Shown one piece after another: positions 26,082 through 36,500 of a stretch of DNA of 64,000 nucleotides (positions are counted from its first letter, which is position 1; every line of letters starts with the position of its first letter). The position numbers and the translations under genes were made by a program. The stretch is from Candidatus Anammoxibacter sp. (GTDB lineage: Bacteria; Planctomycetota; Brocadiia; Brocadiales; Anammoxibacteraceae), in assembly GCA_021777105.1 (NCBI GenBank), contig JAIQZQ010000012.1:1-64000 (forward strand). Reading direction: 5' to 3'. Under the pieces are notes generated by a model. It searched no databases and was not told the DNA's origin. It worked only from the letters and a program-made list of their open reading frames with translations.

Positions 26082-26405
26082 ACCTTGTTTTCATGGATGC
26101 ATGAGCTTACTGATATATACAAAAAGGGACTTAATATAAATCTCCCCTTCTCCTGCCGGCAGTAGACCTGAAAATCTAAAGGTGGCTGCATAAAACCCTA
26201 TTTACTGAACCCCGCTATTTTAATGCTGAGATTCTCTTGTTTGTAAAAAGAAGATAAAATTGAAATTTCCATAGTGTCTTAAAATAGGCGCTAAATAATG
26301 TACATAGTAATCGAAGATAATATGAGCCGGAAATTAAGTGTTTATCAATTCAAATTCAGGAGGCCGGGAGTTTTGGAATTACGTTTAAAAAGGAGGAGAT
26401 TGTAA
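26082..26405 (+). other. Leader region of the giant surface-protein block
   Basis: 324 bases without a gene. It ends in a strong AAGGAGG before the 26406 ATG. A promoter is expected, but no confident -10/-35 pair was identified. Confidence 0.4.
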
Positions 26406-29400
26406 ATGAGTTGTAAGCTGATATTAAAGAATAAACTGCCTCTATTAATAATATATTTTTGTCTCTGTTTACTTGGGTTTCAACAATCATCAGGGGCGAT
26501 AGTTGTAAATGTTAATGCGCAGGTTAGTGGCGATCCGTCAGAACCTTTTGGCTCTCCTCTTAGCGTTTCGATAACTACAGGTCTATACAAAGCTAAACTT
26601 GTCAACCCGTCTATTCATCCTGAAGCAATTTACACCGCCTGGAATCCCTGGAGCCCTCCCACGCAAGCCTGGAGCTCTCAATGCTCAATTTTAACAACCA
26701 ATGAAAAAGTTTCAATTGGTCAAATGATACATGCGCCTACACCACAGGAAGCTTTTGACCAGACTACAAATAATGAGATTTCATTTACAATTTCCTCTAA
26801 TCAGGATATTAAGTTTGGAGTTGGGGATAATGTTGTCGGTGATAACCAGGGTGGTGTTTCCATTTTGCTTGAAAAGACAAGTGAACTTATCAACATTGGC
26901 GATACTGTCCAGGGAGAGATTAGCGAGGTTAACGAAGTGGATGTTTATACTTTTGACGGGAATGCAGGAGGCACTCTCAACATTTCAATGATATGGGTGA
27001 ATGATTTTGATCCATTGGATCCATATATACAGCTTTATGACCCTGAAGGATCATTAATCGCTGAAGATGACGACTCCGCAGGGGATGGGAACTCCTCTAT
27101 AATAATAACCCTGCCGTCCGACGGCTCTTACCGGATAAATGCTCAGGACTGTTGCGGAGGCTTTGGCGGATACGCCCTGTCATTGCAAAAAGCAGAGCCT
27201 CCAACGCCTGTCAGTTTAGGAGATGTTGTCGACGGCGCTATAAGCGCGGCTGGAGAGACTGATAGTTACACATTTGACGGCGTGGCGGGAGATATTGTGT
27301 ATGTAAAAACGATAGCCGGCGGGGCTACAATGTTTCCTGATTTTTTTATTGTTAACCCTGACGGCAATATTATTGACTGGGCCGGCGGGCGAGGGGCGGA
27401 TTGTTTTAGCGATATTTGCAACTGTGAAATAGCTGATTTAAGCTTGAAACTCCATGATACGGGAGCGTACACAATTCGCGTGAGTCCTTTTGGGGATGCC
27501 GGGAGTTATACATTGCGGCTTAAAAAGCTCTTTCCAAACGCCGGCGTTCAAATTAGCCCTGGAGAAGCTGTTTCTGCCGGCATAGATAGTCAAGGTGAAT
27601 TTAATATATATACATTCCAGGCAAATGCCGGCGCTATTTTATCATTAAACATGGACGGCAATCTGGATCCGCACATTTCGCTAATCGGCCCAAATGGAAA
27701 CAGGCTTGACGAGGGCGCTGGTTTTATACGGAAAATAACGGCAACCGGCGTTTACGCAATCATAGCAGATGATTGGGGGTGCGACACCGGCAACTATTCT
27801 TTGAAAATTGAAACTCCGGATATTATGAGTTTTGGCGATATTATCCAGTCTGAGATAAGCGTAATTGATGAAGATGACATTTATGCTTTCGAGGCAAACA
27901 AGGGCGATATCTTTGCTATACAAATGGCCGGTGAAGGTTGTTGTTTAGACCCAAATTTGCAACTTTCAGCTCAGGATTTCGGGTTTATTAATGAGGATGA
28001 CGATGGAGGCAACGGCAAAGACGCCTTGATAATAGAAGAAGCTCCATTAACAGGGCTTTACTCAATCTTTGCAAATGATTGGAATCCAAATACCGGCGGT
28101 TATAACCTCGGCCTTCATAAAGGCGAATTAGCGCCGCTTATTGACCCTGTTCAGGGAGAGATCAGCGTAATTAACGAAGAGGATATCTATACTTTTGATG
28201 GAAATGCCGGCGATATGGTATTTATTAAGATGACAAGTAAAGACCCTTTTGGTAGTGAATCTAAACCGCCACATGACCCTTTCTTAACACTATTGGCTCC
28301 AAATGGAAGTTGGCTCAATGAAAATTGGTCAATTTGGGACACTGATGATAACTTGAGGGCCACACTTGGCGCTAGGTTAACCTCCACAGGATCTTACTCC
28401 ATCATTGCTGCGGACTGTTGTGAAAGCGCCGGTCCATATACATTAGAGATTTCAAAAATAAAACTACCGACAGCAGCTACGCCGACTCCATCTCCATCTC
28501 CAACTCCATCGCCTTCTCCAACACCAACACCAACACCATCTCCATCTCCATCACCAACGCCAACGCCAACGCCGTCTCCATCGCCAACATCACCGCCCGA
28601 GGTTACTCCAACGCCGCCGGGCAAGGAAGCTCCTACTGCCGATTTTACCGCAACGCCCAGATTAGGCCTGGCGCCGCTTGAAGTGAAGTTTACTGATAAA
28701 TCCAAAGGCGCAATTGACGCATGGATTTGGGATTTTGGCGACGGCGGGGTGAGCGACAAGCAGAGCCCCGGCTATACATACACAAAAGAGGGCCTGTTTA
28801 CCGTGAAACTTGCCGTAAGCGGGGTTGGAGGAGATGACACAAAAGAGGAACGTAAATTTATTGATGTAAAGTCAGGCGGCGACATTGTTGCCGACTTTAA
28901 CGCAACTCCGACCATAGGTTTTGCGCCGTTTGAAGTAAAATTTACCGACAAATCCAAAAACGATCCTAATGCATGGGCCTGGGATTTTGGCGATGGCGGG
29001 GTTAGCGATAAACAAAACCCTGCTCACACATACCAAAACCCAGGCATATTTAAGGTTTCTCTTACAGCAAGCAATGATGTTAGCTCCGATACTATAGAAA
29101 AACAAAATCTTGTCAACGTTTCGTCTTTAGATCTTGTAGTTGACTTTTCCGCCTCGCCAACGGTAGGAAAGCCGCCTTTGAATGTGTTGTTTAAAGATTT
29201 GTCGGAACCATCAAATTTGATCGAATCGTGGCTGTGGGACTTTGGGGACGGAAGCTCTTCAATAGTTTCCGAGCCGCTCCATACGTATAAAAGCGAAGGT
29301 TTTTATACGGTTCAGCTTACAATAAACAGTTCAACCGGAGAAGCAGCTCTCAGAAGAAATAAAAACATGATAATTGTCAAACCTGAAAACGCGCCAACCG

Positions 29401-31001
29401 CTGAATTCAGCGCAAATACAACTGCCGGGATTGCCCCTTTTGATGTAAGATTTAGCGATTTGTCCGAGCCAAGCCTAGACATAAATTCATGGATATGGGA
29501 TTTTGGCGATGGCAATAGATCAACCGAACAGAACCCTCGCCACACATACAGCACGGAAGGGGTATACACGGTAACGCTGACTGTAAGTAGTTCAAATGGG
29601 ATTGACTCAGAGGTGAAAACGAACCTGATAAGGGCCGGCGGAGCAAAGAAACCTATCGCCGAATTTACAGCGTTCCCTACGATCGGCATATTTCCATTAA
29701 AGGTTAACTTTATAGATAATTCCGCAGGATCAGACATAGAAAAGTGGACGTGGGATTTTGGCGATGGATCAACAAGCTCAGAACAAAATCCTGTCCATGT
29801 ATATGACGGAGAAGGGATTTTCACTGTAAACCTCACTGTGAGAAACGCTCTTGGCGATGATAAAGAGGTTAAAACCAACCTTGTTCATACAATTGAATCC
29901 GGAGGTTTAATCGCTGATTTTTCAGCAGACCCGGTTTTTGGAACGGCTCCTCTTAAAGTTCGCTTTGTCGATAATTCCGTAGGAGATGTGGCCGGCTGGG
30001 CCTGGGATTTTGGCGAGATGGAAGACAATGGGCCAAATCAGAATTCACAGAATCCGGAACACACATACACAACAGAAGGGGTCTTTACAGTGAAACTTGA
30101 TGTGCTTAAAGCCGGAGGCGAAGGAGAATCAGACGTTATAACGAAAGATAAATTAATAAAAGTGGTAAGCGGGGAAGGAAAACCAACGCCAACTCCGTCA
30201 TCAGTTAAAGAGGCCGAGCTTGAGGTTAGTTTTAATCCTGATCCTGTTCCGGCATCCGGTAAAAATGAATGGACCACAAATGTTTCAGTCGTGGAAACTA
30301 AAGGTGTTGACGTTGGCATTATAGAGTATAAAATATTCTGGCCTAACGGCGATATTACAAATAACTCAAGATCGGATTTTACCAGATTATTTAATGATTG
30401 CGGCCCACAGCCGGACGGATTAATACCCGGCTCTGACACCGCGTGCGCCGGTATTCGCTTTAATACACCAAAGCCCGGCAGGTTGACGATGGAATTTTCC
30501 GGCATAGATGAAAACGGGAATGACATAACGGCCAGGGGCGTCACAGAGTTTCTTGAAAAAGAGCGCAGGCGGTGCTTGGCATCTGCTGCGTTGGAGCCTG
30601 ATGAAGAATTGGATACTACTAACGTGGATGAAAACAATGCCTATTCTTATGATGAACCTAAGGAACTGGGAAATTTAAGGCTATTCCGAGATAACATTCT
30701 TGCAAAAAGTTTAAGGGGCTTATCGTTAATCAGACTCTATTATAAACACTCCCCTGAGATTATTGAGATAATTAATGCCGATCCTAAATTAAAAATCGAA
30801 ATGATTAAACTCTTAAAGAAGACATCAACTGTAATTGATAAACCATCCATAACCAATTCTATTGCTAATATCGTAAAAAATTCGATTCCAAGAGGGCTGG
30901 ATAGAAAAGCCAATAAACTTATTGACGATATTGCCGAACAGGGAAGTCCTGAATTAAAAAAAGCTGTTATCAAGGCAAGGAAGCTGGTTTATGGGAGATA
31001 A
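26406..31001 (+). CDS. Giant secreted protein: five PPC-like domains, PT linker, six PKD domains, CFI-box-like C-terminus
   Basis: The 1531-residue product is exported through a signal peptide (LLIIYFCLCLLGFQQSSGA). Residues ~160-685 hold five PPC-like beta domains, each opened by a pattern such as GDTVQGEISEVNEVDVYTFDG. A Pro/Thr/Ser linker (~688-738) is followed by six PKD domains starting near 742, 827, 911, 997, 1082 and 1167, each with WDFGDG or a variant. After a linker domain, residues ~1388-1531 form a CFI-box-like C-terminus: CLASAALE, LRLFRDNIL, LYYKHSPE, and a final helix ending LVYGR. The same C-terminus closes two other proteins nearby. Likely extracellular or surface attached; binding partner unknown. 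Confidence 0.85.
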   Translation: MSCKLILKNKLPLLIIYFCLCLLGFQQSSGAIVVNVNAQVSGDPSEPFGSPLSVSITTGLYKAKLVNPSIHPEAIYTAWNPWSPPTQAWSSQCSILTTNEKVSIGQMIHAPTPQEAFDQTTNNEISFTISSNQDIKFGVGDNVVGDNQGGVSILLEKTSELINIGDTVQGEISEVNEVDVYTFDGNAGGTLNISMIWVNDFDPLDPYIQLYDPEGSLIAEDDDSAGDGNSSIIITLPSDGSYRINAQDCCGGFGGYALSLQKAEPPTPVSLGDVVDGAISAAGETDSYTFDGVAGDIVYVKTIAGGATMFPDFFIVNPDGNIIDWAGGRGADCFSDICNCEIADLSLKLHDTGAYTIRVSPFGDAGSYTLRLKKLFPNAGVQISPGEAVSAGIDSQGEFNIYTFQANAGAILSLNMDGNLDPHISLIGPNGNRLDEGAGFIRKITATGVYAIIADDWGCDTGNYSLKIETPDIMSFGDIIQSEISVIDEDDIYAFEANKGDIFAIQMAGEGCCLDPNLQLSAQDFGFINEDDDGGNGKDALIIEEAPLTGLYSIFANDWNPNTGGYNLGLHKGELAPLIDPVQGEISVINEEDIYTFDGNAGDMVFIKMTSKDPFGSESKPPHDPFLTLLAPNGSWLNENWSIWDTDDNLRATLGARLTSTGSYSIIAADCCESAGPYTLEISKIKLPTAATPTPSPSPTPSPSPTPTPTPSPSPSPTPTPTPSPSPTSPPEVTPTPPGKEAPTADFTATPRLGLAPLEVKFTDKSKGAIDAWIWDFGDGGVSDKQSPGYTYTKEGLFTVKLAVSGVGGDDTKEERKFIDVKSGGDIVADFNATPTIGFAPFEVKFTDKSKNDPNAWAWDFGDGGVSDKQNPAHTYQNPGIFKVSLTASNDVSSDTIEKQNLVNVSSLDLVVDFSASPTVGKPPLNVLFKDLSEPSNLIESWLWDFGDGSSSIVSEPLHTYKSEGFYTVQLTINSSTGEAALRRNKNMIIVKPENAPTAEFSANTTAGIAPFDVRFSDLSEPSLDINSWIWDFGDGNRSTEQNPRHTYSTEGVYTVTLTVSSSNGIDSEVKTNLIRAGGAKKPIAEFTAFPTIGIFPLKVNFIDNSAGSDIEKWTWDFGDGSTSSEQNPVHVYDGEGIFTVNLTVRNALGDDKEVKTNLVHTIESGGLIADFSADPVFGTAPLKVRFVDNSVGDVAGWAWDFGEMEDNGPNQNSQNPEHTYTTEGVFTVKLDVLKAGGEGESDVITKDKLIKVVSGEGKPTPTPSSVKEAELEVSFNPDPVPASGKNEWTTNVSVVETKGVDVGIIEYKIFWPNGDITNNSRSDFTRLFNDCGPQPDGLIPGSDTACAGIRFNTPKPGRLTMEFSGIDENGNDITARGVTEFLEKERRRCLASAALEPDEELDTTNVDENNAYSYDEPKELGNLRLFRDNILAKSLRGLSLIRLYYKHSPEIIEIINADPKLKIEMIKLLKKTSTVIDKPSITNSIANIVKNSIPRGLDRKANKLIDDIAEQGSPELKKAVIKARKLVYGR

Positions 31002-31115
31002 GTTAAAGATGTTTAATGGGAACAGTTGGATAAATTGCAAGTTTCAGGATTTTATATTTTTTGTTTGTAAAAATTTATTCTGAATGTGGCAAAATTTTTA
31101 AAGGAGGAAAAGGAG

Positions 31116-31802
31116 ATGGTTAATAGCTGTTTGTTAATCGGATTATTTGCAATCTTTATTCTTGTAAGCGCTGTTCACGCTACTGAGATGGAGGCGATAC
31201 TGGAGGATAGCTCGCCGGCAACCGGGTTTTCTGTAAAAGATGGCGAAGGCAATACATTAGCGAGGTTTAGAGGTGATGGAAATGTGGGTATTGGAACAAT
31301 AAAACCTGATGCTAAACTGGATATAAATGGAGATATTAAAATTGCTGATGGGACGCAAGGGGCGGGAAAAGTGTTAACATCCAACGAAAATGGATTAGCA
31401 ACTTGGCAAAATGCGCAAAGTATGATTCCTTCCGGTATGATTGCATTTTTTGCAGGATCTTGTCCGTCAGGCTTCAGTGAATATACTCAGGCTCAAGGCA
31501 GAGTTGTGGTTGTTCTCCCCAATGAAGGCACAATAGCGGGTACTGTTGGAACTTCAATGACAGATCTTCAAGATGTTATGCATACGTATTCACTTTCTAA
31601 CGTTACCACAGATACAGCGGGAAGTCACCAACATGGCAGAGAGTCTTTGGGGGGAGGTTGCCAATGGTTTGGGGATGATAACTGTGATAATAGCTATAGA
31701 AACTCGCCTGACGGTAGTCATAGCCATAACGTAAGCGGAAATATAGGCTCGTCATCACACATTATGCCATATATACAGTTGCGCGCTTGTATCGCTCTGT
31801 AG
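31116..31802 (+). CDS. Secreted protein with tail-fibre-like N-module and collar-like C-domain (paralogue 1)
   Basis: The signal peptide (CLLIGLFAIFILVSAVHA) is followed by a module shared with the next two genes: EMEAILEDSSPATGFSVKDG, LARFRGDGNVGIG and AKLDINGDI, as in phage-fibre and adhesin stalks. The C-terminal half looks like a tail-collar fold (IPSGMIAFFAGSCPSGFSEY, then His-rich GSHQHG and GSHSHN, ending MPYIQLRACIAL). The start at 31116 is chosen because AAGGAGG precedes it by eight bases; the frame opens ten codons earlier. Probably an extracellular oligomeric fibre component. First of three tandem paralogues. Confidence 0.75.
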   Translation: MVNSCLLIGLFAIFILVSAVHATEMEAILEDSSPATGFSVKDGEGNTLARFRGDGNVGIGTIKPDAKLDINGDIKIADGTQGAGKVLTSNENGLATWQNAQSMIPSGMIAFFAGSCPSGFSEYTQAQGRVVVVLPNEGTIAGTVGTSMTDLQDVMHTYSLSNVTTDTAGSHQHGRESLGGGCQWFGDDNCDNSYRNSPDGSHSHNVSGNIGSSSHIMPYIQLRACIAL

Positions 31803-31843
31803 TTGGATAATATTTAACAATATTGAGCAAAGGAGTAAAGGAA

Positions 31844-32770
31844 ATGGTTAAAAACTGTTTGGTTGTGGGGCTGTTGGCAATATTTGTTAGTTTAGTCGCT
31901 GTCCAGGCGGCAGAGATGGAGGCGATACTGGAGGATAGTTCGCCGGCTACCGGGTTTTCTGTAAAAGACGGAGTGGGCAATACATTAGCGAGGTTTAGAG
32001 GCGATGGAAAGGTTGGGATCGGCATGACGGAGCCGGCGGCAAAGTTAGATGTAAATGGCGGGATTAAGATTGGGAATGACTCATCTCAATGCTCAGGTTC
32101 CATTGCGGGCACAATCAGGTTTAACGGCTCATCTTTTCAGGGATGCGACGGCGCAAAATGGGTGGATCTTACAGCTGCGGCGGTTGCGATTGTAGCCAAT
32201 GGCGCAAGTTCCGCAAATGCAGGAAAGAGTTGCAAAAGCATTTTAGATGATGGTTTTTCAACAGGAGACGGCTCATACTGGTTAGATCCTGACAAGGACG
32301 GCGACACTTCAGACGCGTTTCAAACATTTTGCGATATGACTATAAGCGGCGGCGGATGGACAAAAATTAACGGTTTAAGCGTTGGGGACGTTAACCTGCT
32401 AAAGAGCGCATCCGGCAAACAAATGCTTAAATGTTCAGATACCGGAGGCGCATATATTGTTTCGCCAAGCGCATCGCCTGGTTGGTCATGGTCTTCAAGA
32501 CAATTGCTTACAGGGAACTATATCGTAAACGGTTCAACTCAAAATTGCGGAGGCGATGGAGAGTTTTGGAAAGACCCAAGCGGCTGCGGCGCAAACGCAG
32601 GGTGGGGTTTTGGTTGTGATTCCGGGCCGGGATCGCGAAACAAACTCATACCAGGCATGGGCGACAACGGAACTTGCGGCTCTGCGCTTGCTCATACAAA
32701 TGGGGCATTCGTTAATTGCGGATCAACGAATTACAACTCTTACTCTATTTTTATCCGCGCTGATAATTAA
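31844..32770 (+). CDS. Secreted protein with the same N-module and a fibrinogen/collagen-C-like domain (paralogue 2)
   Basis: The signal peptide and N-terminal module are nearly identical to paralogue 1 (AEMEAILEDSSPATGFSVKD). A Cys-containing linker (SSQCSGSIAGTIRFNGSSF) follows. The C-terminal domain has SCKSILDDG, DGSYWLDPDKDG and FCDMTISGGGWTKI, the pattern of fibrinogen-like and fibrillar-collagen C-terminal domains, with many cysteines. These domains bind glycans or proteins. The start at 31844 has AAGGAG upstream. Likely exported and disulfide-bonded. Confidence 0.75.
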   Translation: MVKNCLVVGLLAIFVSLVAVQAAEMEAILEDSSPATGFSVKDGVGNTLARFRGDGKVGIGMTEPAAKLDVNGGIKIGNDSSQCSGSIAGTIRFNGSSFQGCDGAKWVDLTAAAVAIVANGASSANAGKSCKSILDDGFSTGDGSYWLDPDKDGDTSDAFQTFCDMTISGGGWTKINGLSVGDVNLLKSASGKQMLKCSDTGGAYIVSPSASPGWSWSSRQLLTGNYIVNGSTQNCGGDGEFWKDPSGCGANAGWGFGCDSGPGSRNKLIPGMGDNGTCGSALAHTNGAFVNCGSTNYNSYSIFIRADN

Positions 32771-32796
32771 TTAATATTTAAAAGGAGTGGATGAAA

Positions 32797-33495
32797 ATGG
32801 TTAAGAACTGTTTGTTAACCGGTTTATTGGCAATTTTTATTTTTGTAAGCGCATCTCATGCTACAGAGATGGAGGCAATTCTTGAGGATAGCTCATCCAC
32901 AACCGGTTTTTCCGTAAAAGACGGCAGCGGCAAAACACTGATGCGTGTCCTGGGCGATGGAAATGTTGGGATAGGCTTGACCAAGCCTACGGAAAAGCTT
33001 GAGGTTAACGGCTCTGTTAAAGCTGATAAATTTATTGGAGGCGAGATATCCGGCGGCATTCCCGCCGGTGGAATTATAATGTGGTCCGGTTCAATAGCTA
33101 ATATTCCTTCAGGATGGCTTTTGTGTGACGGCGCAAACGGCGCTCCTGATTTAAGAGACCGGTTTATTGTTGGCGCCGGACAGGATAATGGAGGCGTTGC
33201 AAGCACAAATATAACAGGGGCATTATCACAAGCAGGTTCTCCAACTCATAATCACGGCGGCAATACCGGCAGCCATGCTTTGACAACTGCAGAGATGCCG
33301 GCGCATACACATACATGGAGCGCTTTTCAAAGAGCTGGGCGGCCCGGGTCTGCTTCTATTGTTGAGGCACCTAATCCCGGAGCAACCACTTTGACTACAA
33401 ATAGCGCCGGTGGCGGCAGTGGCCACGGCCATACAATCTCATCCGACACTCCCATTCCCAGTTATTTTGCATTGGCATTCATAATGAAATTATAA
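32797..33495 (+). CDS. Secreted protein with the same N-module and a tail-collar domain (paralogue 3)
   Basis: The N-terminal module matches the previous two (TEMEAILEDSSSTTGFSVKD, GDGNVGIG). The C-terminal part is a phage tail-collar domain: IPAGGIIMWSG, IPSGWLLCDG, PDLRDRFIVGAG, then His motifs (THNHGG, PAHTHTW, GHGHTISSD) and PSYFALAFIMKL. The ATG at 32797 is nine bases after AAGGAG; an ATG six bases earlier is too close to it. No phage genes lie nearby, so this looks like a chromosomal fibre or adhesin family. Confidence 0.8.
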   Translation: MVKNCLLTGLLAIFIFVSASHATEMEAILEDSSSTTGFSVKDGSGKTLMRVLGDGNVGIGLTKPTEKLEVNGSVKADKFIGGEISGGIPAGGIIMWSGSIANIPSGWLLCDGANGAPDLRDRFIVGAGQDNGGVASTNITGALSQAGSPTHNHGGNTGSHALTTAEMPAHTHTWSAFQRAGRPGSASIVEAPNPGATTLTTNSAGGGSGHGHTISSDTPIPSYFALAFIMKL

Positions 33496-33510
33496 AAAAG
33501 GAGATAAGGT

Positions 33511-36500
33511 ATGAAAAGGATAGGATATGTTTTTCTTATTTTACTTGCTTTTGTCATGTTTTGCGCAAAAGCGGCTGAGCTTTGCGCCTCAGGGTGGGTA
33601 ATACCTCCAAACCATAAACTAAACATTGATTCAAGGACGCTTAAGCTTCCGGCCGGCGATGTAACAATAGACGGCTCCATTCAAATGAGCACTGGCTCTA
33701 TTGAAGTTGGAGGCAATTGGACAAACAATAGCGATGGGCTTATTGCCGGCGCCGGAGAGGTAAAATTTACAGGATCTAATCAGACAATAAGAGGCAATAA
33801 TACATTTAATAAATTTACAGGCATAAAGCCGGGCTCCACGCTTATTTTTGAGGAAGGCAAAACGCAAATTATACAATCCACATGGACTCTTACGGGAGCG
33901 GCTGGAAATCTTTTAAAACTTAGGAGCGCTTCCGCTGGAAAGCAATGGATTGTTAAACCCTCAGGCTCCCGCAACATCTCTTCTGTTGATGTTCAGGACT
34001 CAAATAATCTGATTTTACCGGTGATTGATCCTGCCGGTTCAAATAATAGCGGAAATACCACTAACTGGTTTACCGTAGTTGTTGACCCAACACCTACCGC
34101 AACCACAGCTCCGGGCACACCGGAGCCGGCCACGCCAACACCGACGCCAACTCTCACGCCGGCTCCGGTTACACCAACACCATCCCCGATATTAACGCCT
34201 GTGCCTGAAATGCCAATACCGGTTACCCCAGCGCCAACTATGACGCCGGCTCCGGTTACACCCACGCCAACGCCTGTTTTTGGGCCTCCAAAAGCAGAGT
34301 TTGAAGCAGACAGACTGGTTGGGATAATACCGTTTACGGTTCAATTTAAGGATAAATCAACAAACATTCCAACCGGTTGGGTGTGGGATTTTGGAGACGG
34401 AGGCAAAAGCAGTGAACAGAATCCCGGGCATACATATGAAAAGGTAGACAACTATACTATCGCATTAACAGTAAGCAATAGCAAAGGAAAGTCTACGAAC
34501 GAAAAGCTTGATTATATCTCGTCTGTTGCCCCTGTTGATGATGAAAAATGCGAAGCTGCGTTTGTCGCAAAACCGGTGAGCGGATTTGCTCCGCTTGAAG
34601 TTCAGTTTACAGATCTAACGCCTGGGGAAACGACAAGCTGGGCATGGGATTTCGGCGATGGAAACAGAAGCAGTCAACAGAACCCAAAGCATATATATCA
34701 AAAGGGCGAGTTTGTAGTTACATTAACAGTAACCACTGATTGTGGTCAAGGCCCAAAACAGTCATCAGTGATAGGCAAACCTCCAATTAGTGTAATACCT
34801 CCGGATATTGACCCGCCTATAGCCGACTTTATTGTGGATCCTCAATCAGGATTTGCGGAATTGAATGTTCAATTTACAAGCGCCTCTTTTGGAGGCCGGG
34901 CAACAAATTTCGCGTGGACATTTGGAGATGGAGATACCAGCAACAGGGAGAATCCCGAACATACTTATATAAATCCGGGCAAATACACGCCAAGCCTGTT
35001 TATAAGCAATAGCGCGGGCAAGGATGTTGAGACAAAGGTTGAACATATTGAGATCCTAAGCGCGGACAAGCCGGTGGTTGAATTTGAAGCAAATCCGCAG
35101 GCGGGTTTTGGTCCGCTGGCAGTCCTGTTCACTGATAAATCAAAAGGAAACATTGACAACTGGAACTGGGAGTTTGGAGACGGCGAGAAAAGTATATTAC
35201 AAAACCCATTGCATGTGTATGAAAATCCTGGCAAATATACGGTTAAACTGACTGTAAGCGGAGCCCAAGGGAAAGACACAAAGGAAAAGAAGGATCTGAT
35301 TGAAGCGATAAAAGGCAAAGGGCCCACCGCTGCGTTTACCGCGGAGCCGAGTATTGGATTTAAACCTTTAACAACAACATTTACTGATCAATCAAGTGGA
35401 AATGTGTCGAACTGGGTATGGGAATTTGGAGACGGGGAAACATCAAGCCAACAACATCCTATACACACGTACACCAGCTCCGGCTCTTTTGATGTTAAAT
35501 TGACGGTAAGTGAAAGGGGAGGTGAAAAGGCTGAACTAAAAAGAGATAATGTCATTGATGTGTTTAGCGGCGAAGGCATAACCGCGGCGTTTACAGCAGA
35601 CACAAGGACAAGGTCAGGCAACAAAGCAGAGTCACAATTGGAAGTTCAGTTTAAAGACATCTCTTCAAGTTCCGCCGGAATGGTTGACAGTTGGTTGTGG
35701 GATTTTGGAGACGGGGCTAAGAGCTCTGAAAAAGATCCAAAACACGAATACATATGCGCCGATGATGATGAACGGTTTACCGTTAGTCTTACTGTGGTGG
35801 ATACAAAAGACAATGTAGACACCAGAACCAAACCTGCGTTTATTAGTTGTGAGGAGATTGAGGGCGAGCTTGTTGTAGACCCGGACCCTGACCTAACAGA
35901 AACTGAGACGGAAACGGAAACCGTGGAAGTGACGGAAACGGAGACTGTTACTCCGGCGCCTGGAAATGGGACTGCTCCAATTGCAAACTTTGGAGCGGAT
36001 ATTACTAAAGGCAAGGCTCCGTTAGTTGTCGAGTTTTTTGATCTGTCCGGCGGCTTTCCGGAATCGTGGCTATGGGATTTTGGGGACGGCGGCCCAACCA
36101 GCGCTTTACAGAATCCTTCTCATACATACACAAAAAAGGGCAGCTATGATGTTATGTTGACTGTTTCAAATAAATCAGGGATAAACAGCATAACTAAGAA
36201 GAAATTTATTGATGTGAGAAAAGGGAAAGTATGCGCAGCGTCTTTTGTGATTGATAATGGGGAAGACGACAACGGGTTAAGCATTTTAAGGTTGTTCAGA
36301 GATAATGTAATGACTAAGACTACAACGGGATTGAAGTTAATAACCTATTACTACAAATATTCAGACGAAGTTATAGGCATTATAAATTCCGATCCTGTTT
36401 TGAAATCAAAGGCGTCAGAGGTTCTAACCAGGCTGATTGCCGTCTTGAAGAACAATTTGAATCAGGAAAACGTTGGACAGGTTGTAGAAGGATCAATCGC

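Noticed and set aside
28469..28620. Repetitive DNA as a possible satellite or CRISPR
   Set aside because: It encodes an in-frame Pro/Thr/Ser linker of the secreted protein.
31116..33495. Tail-collar domains as sign of a prophage
   Set aside because: No capsid, terminase, portal, integrase or lysis genes are nearby, and each protein has a signal peptide.
28394..35624. Many long open frames on the minus strand across the PKD genes
   Set aside because: They are antisense shadows of highly repetitive coding sequence, with no ribosome binding sites or known motifs.
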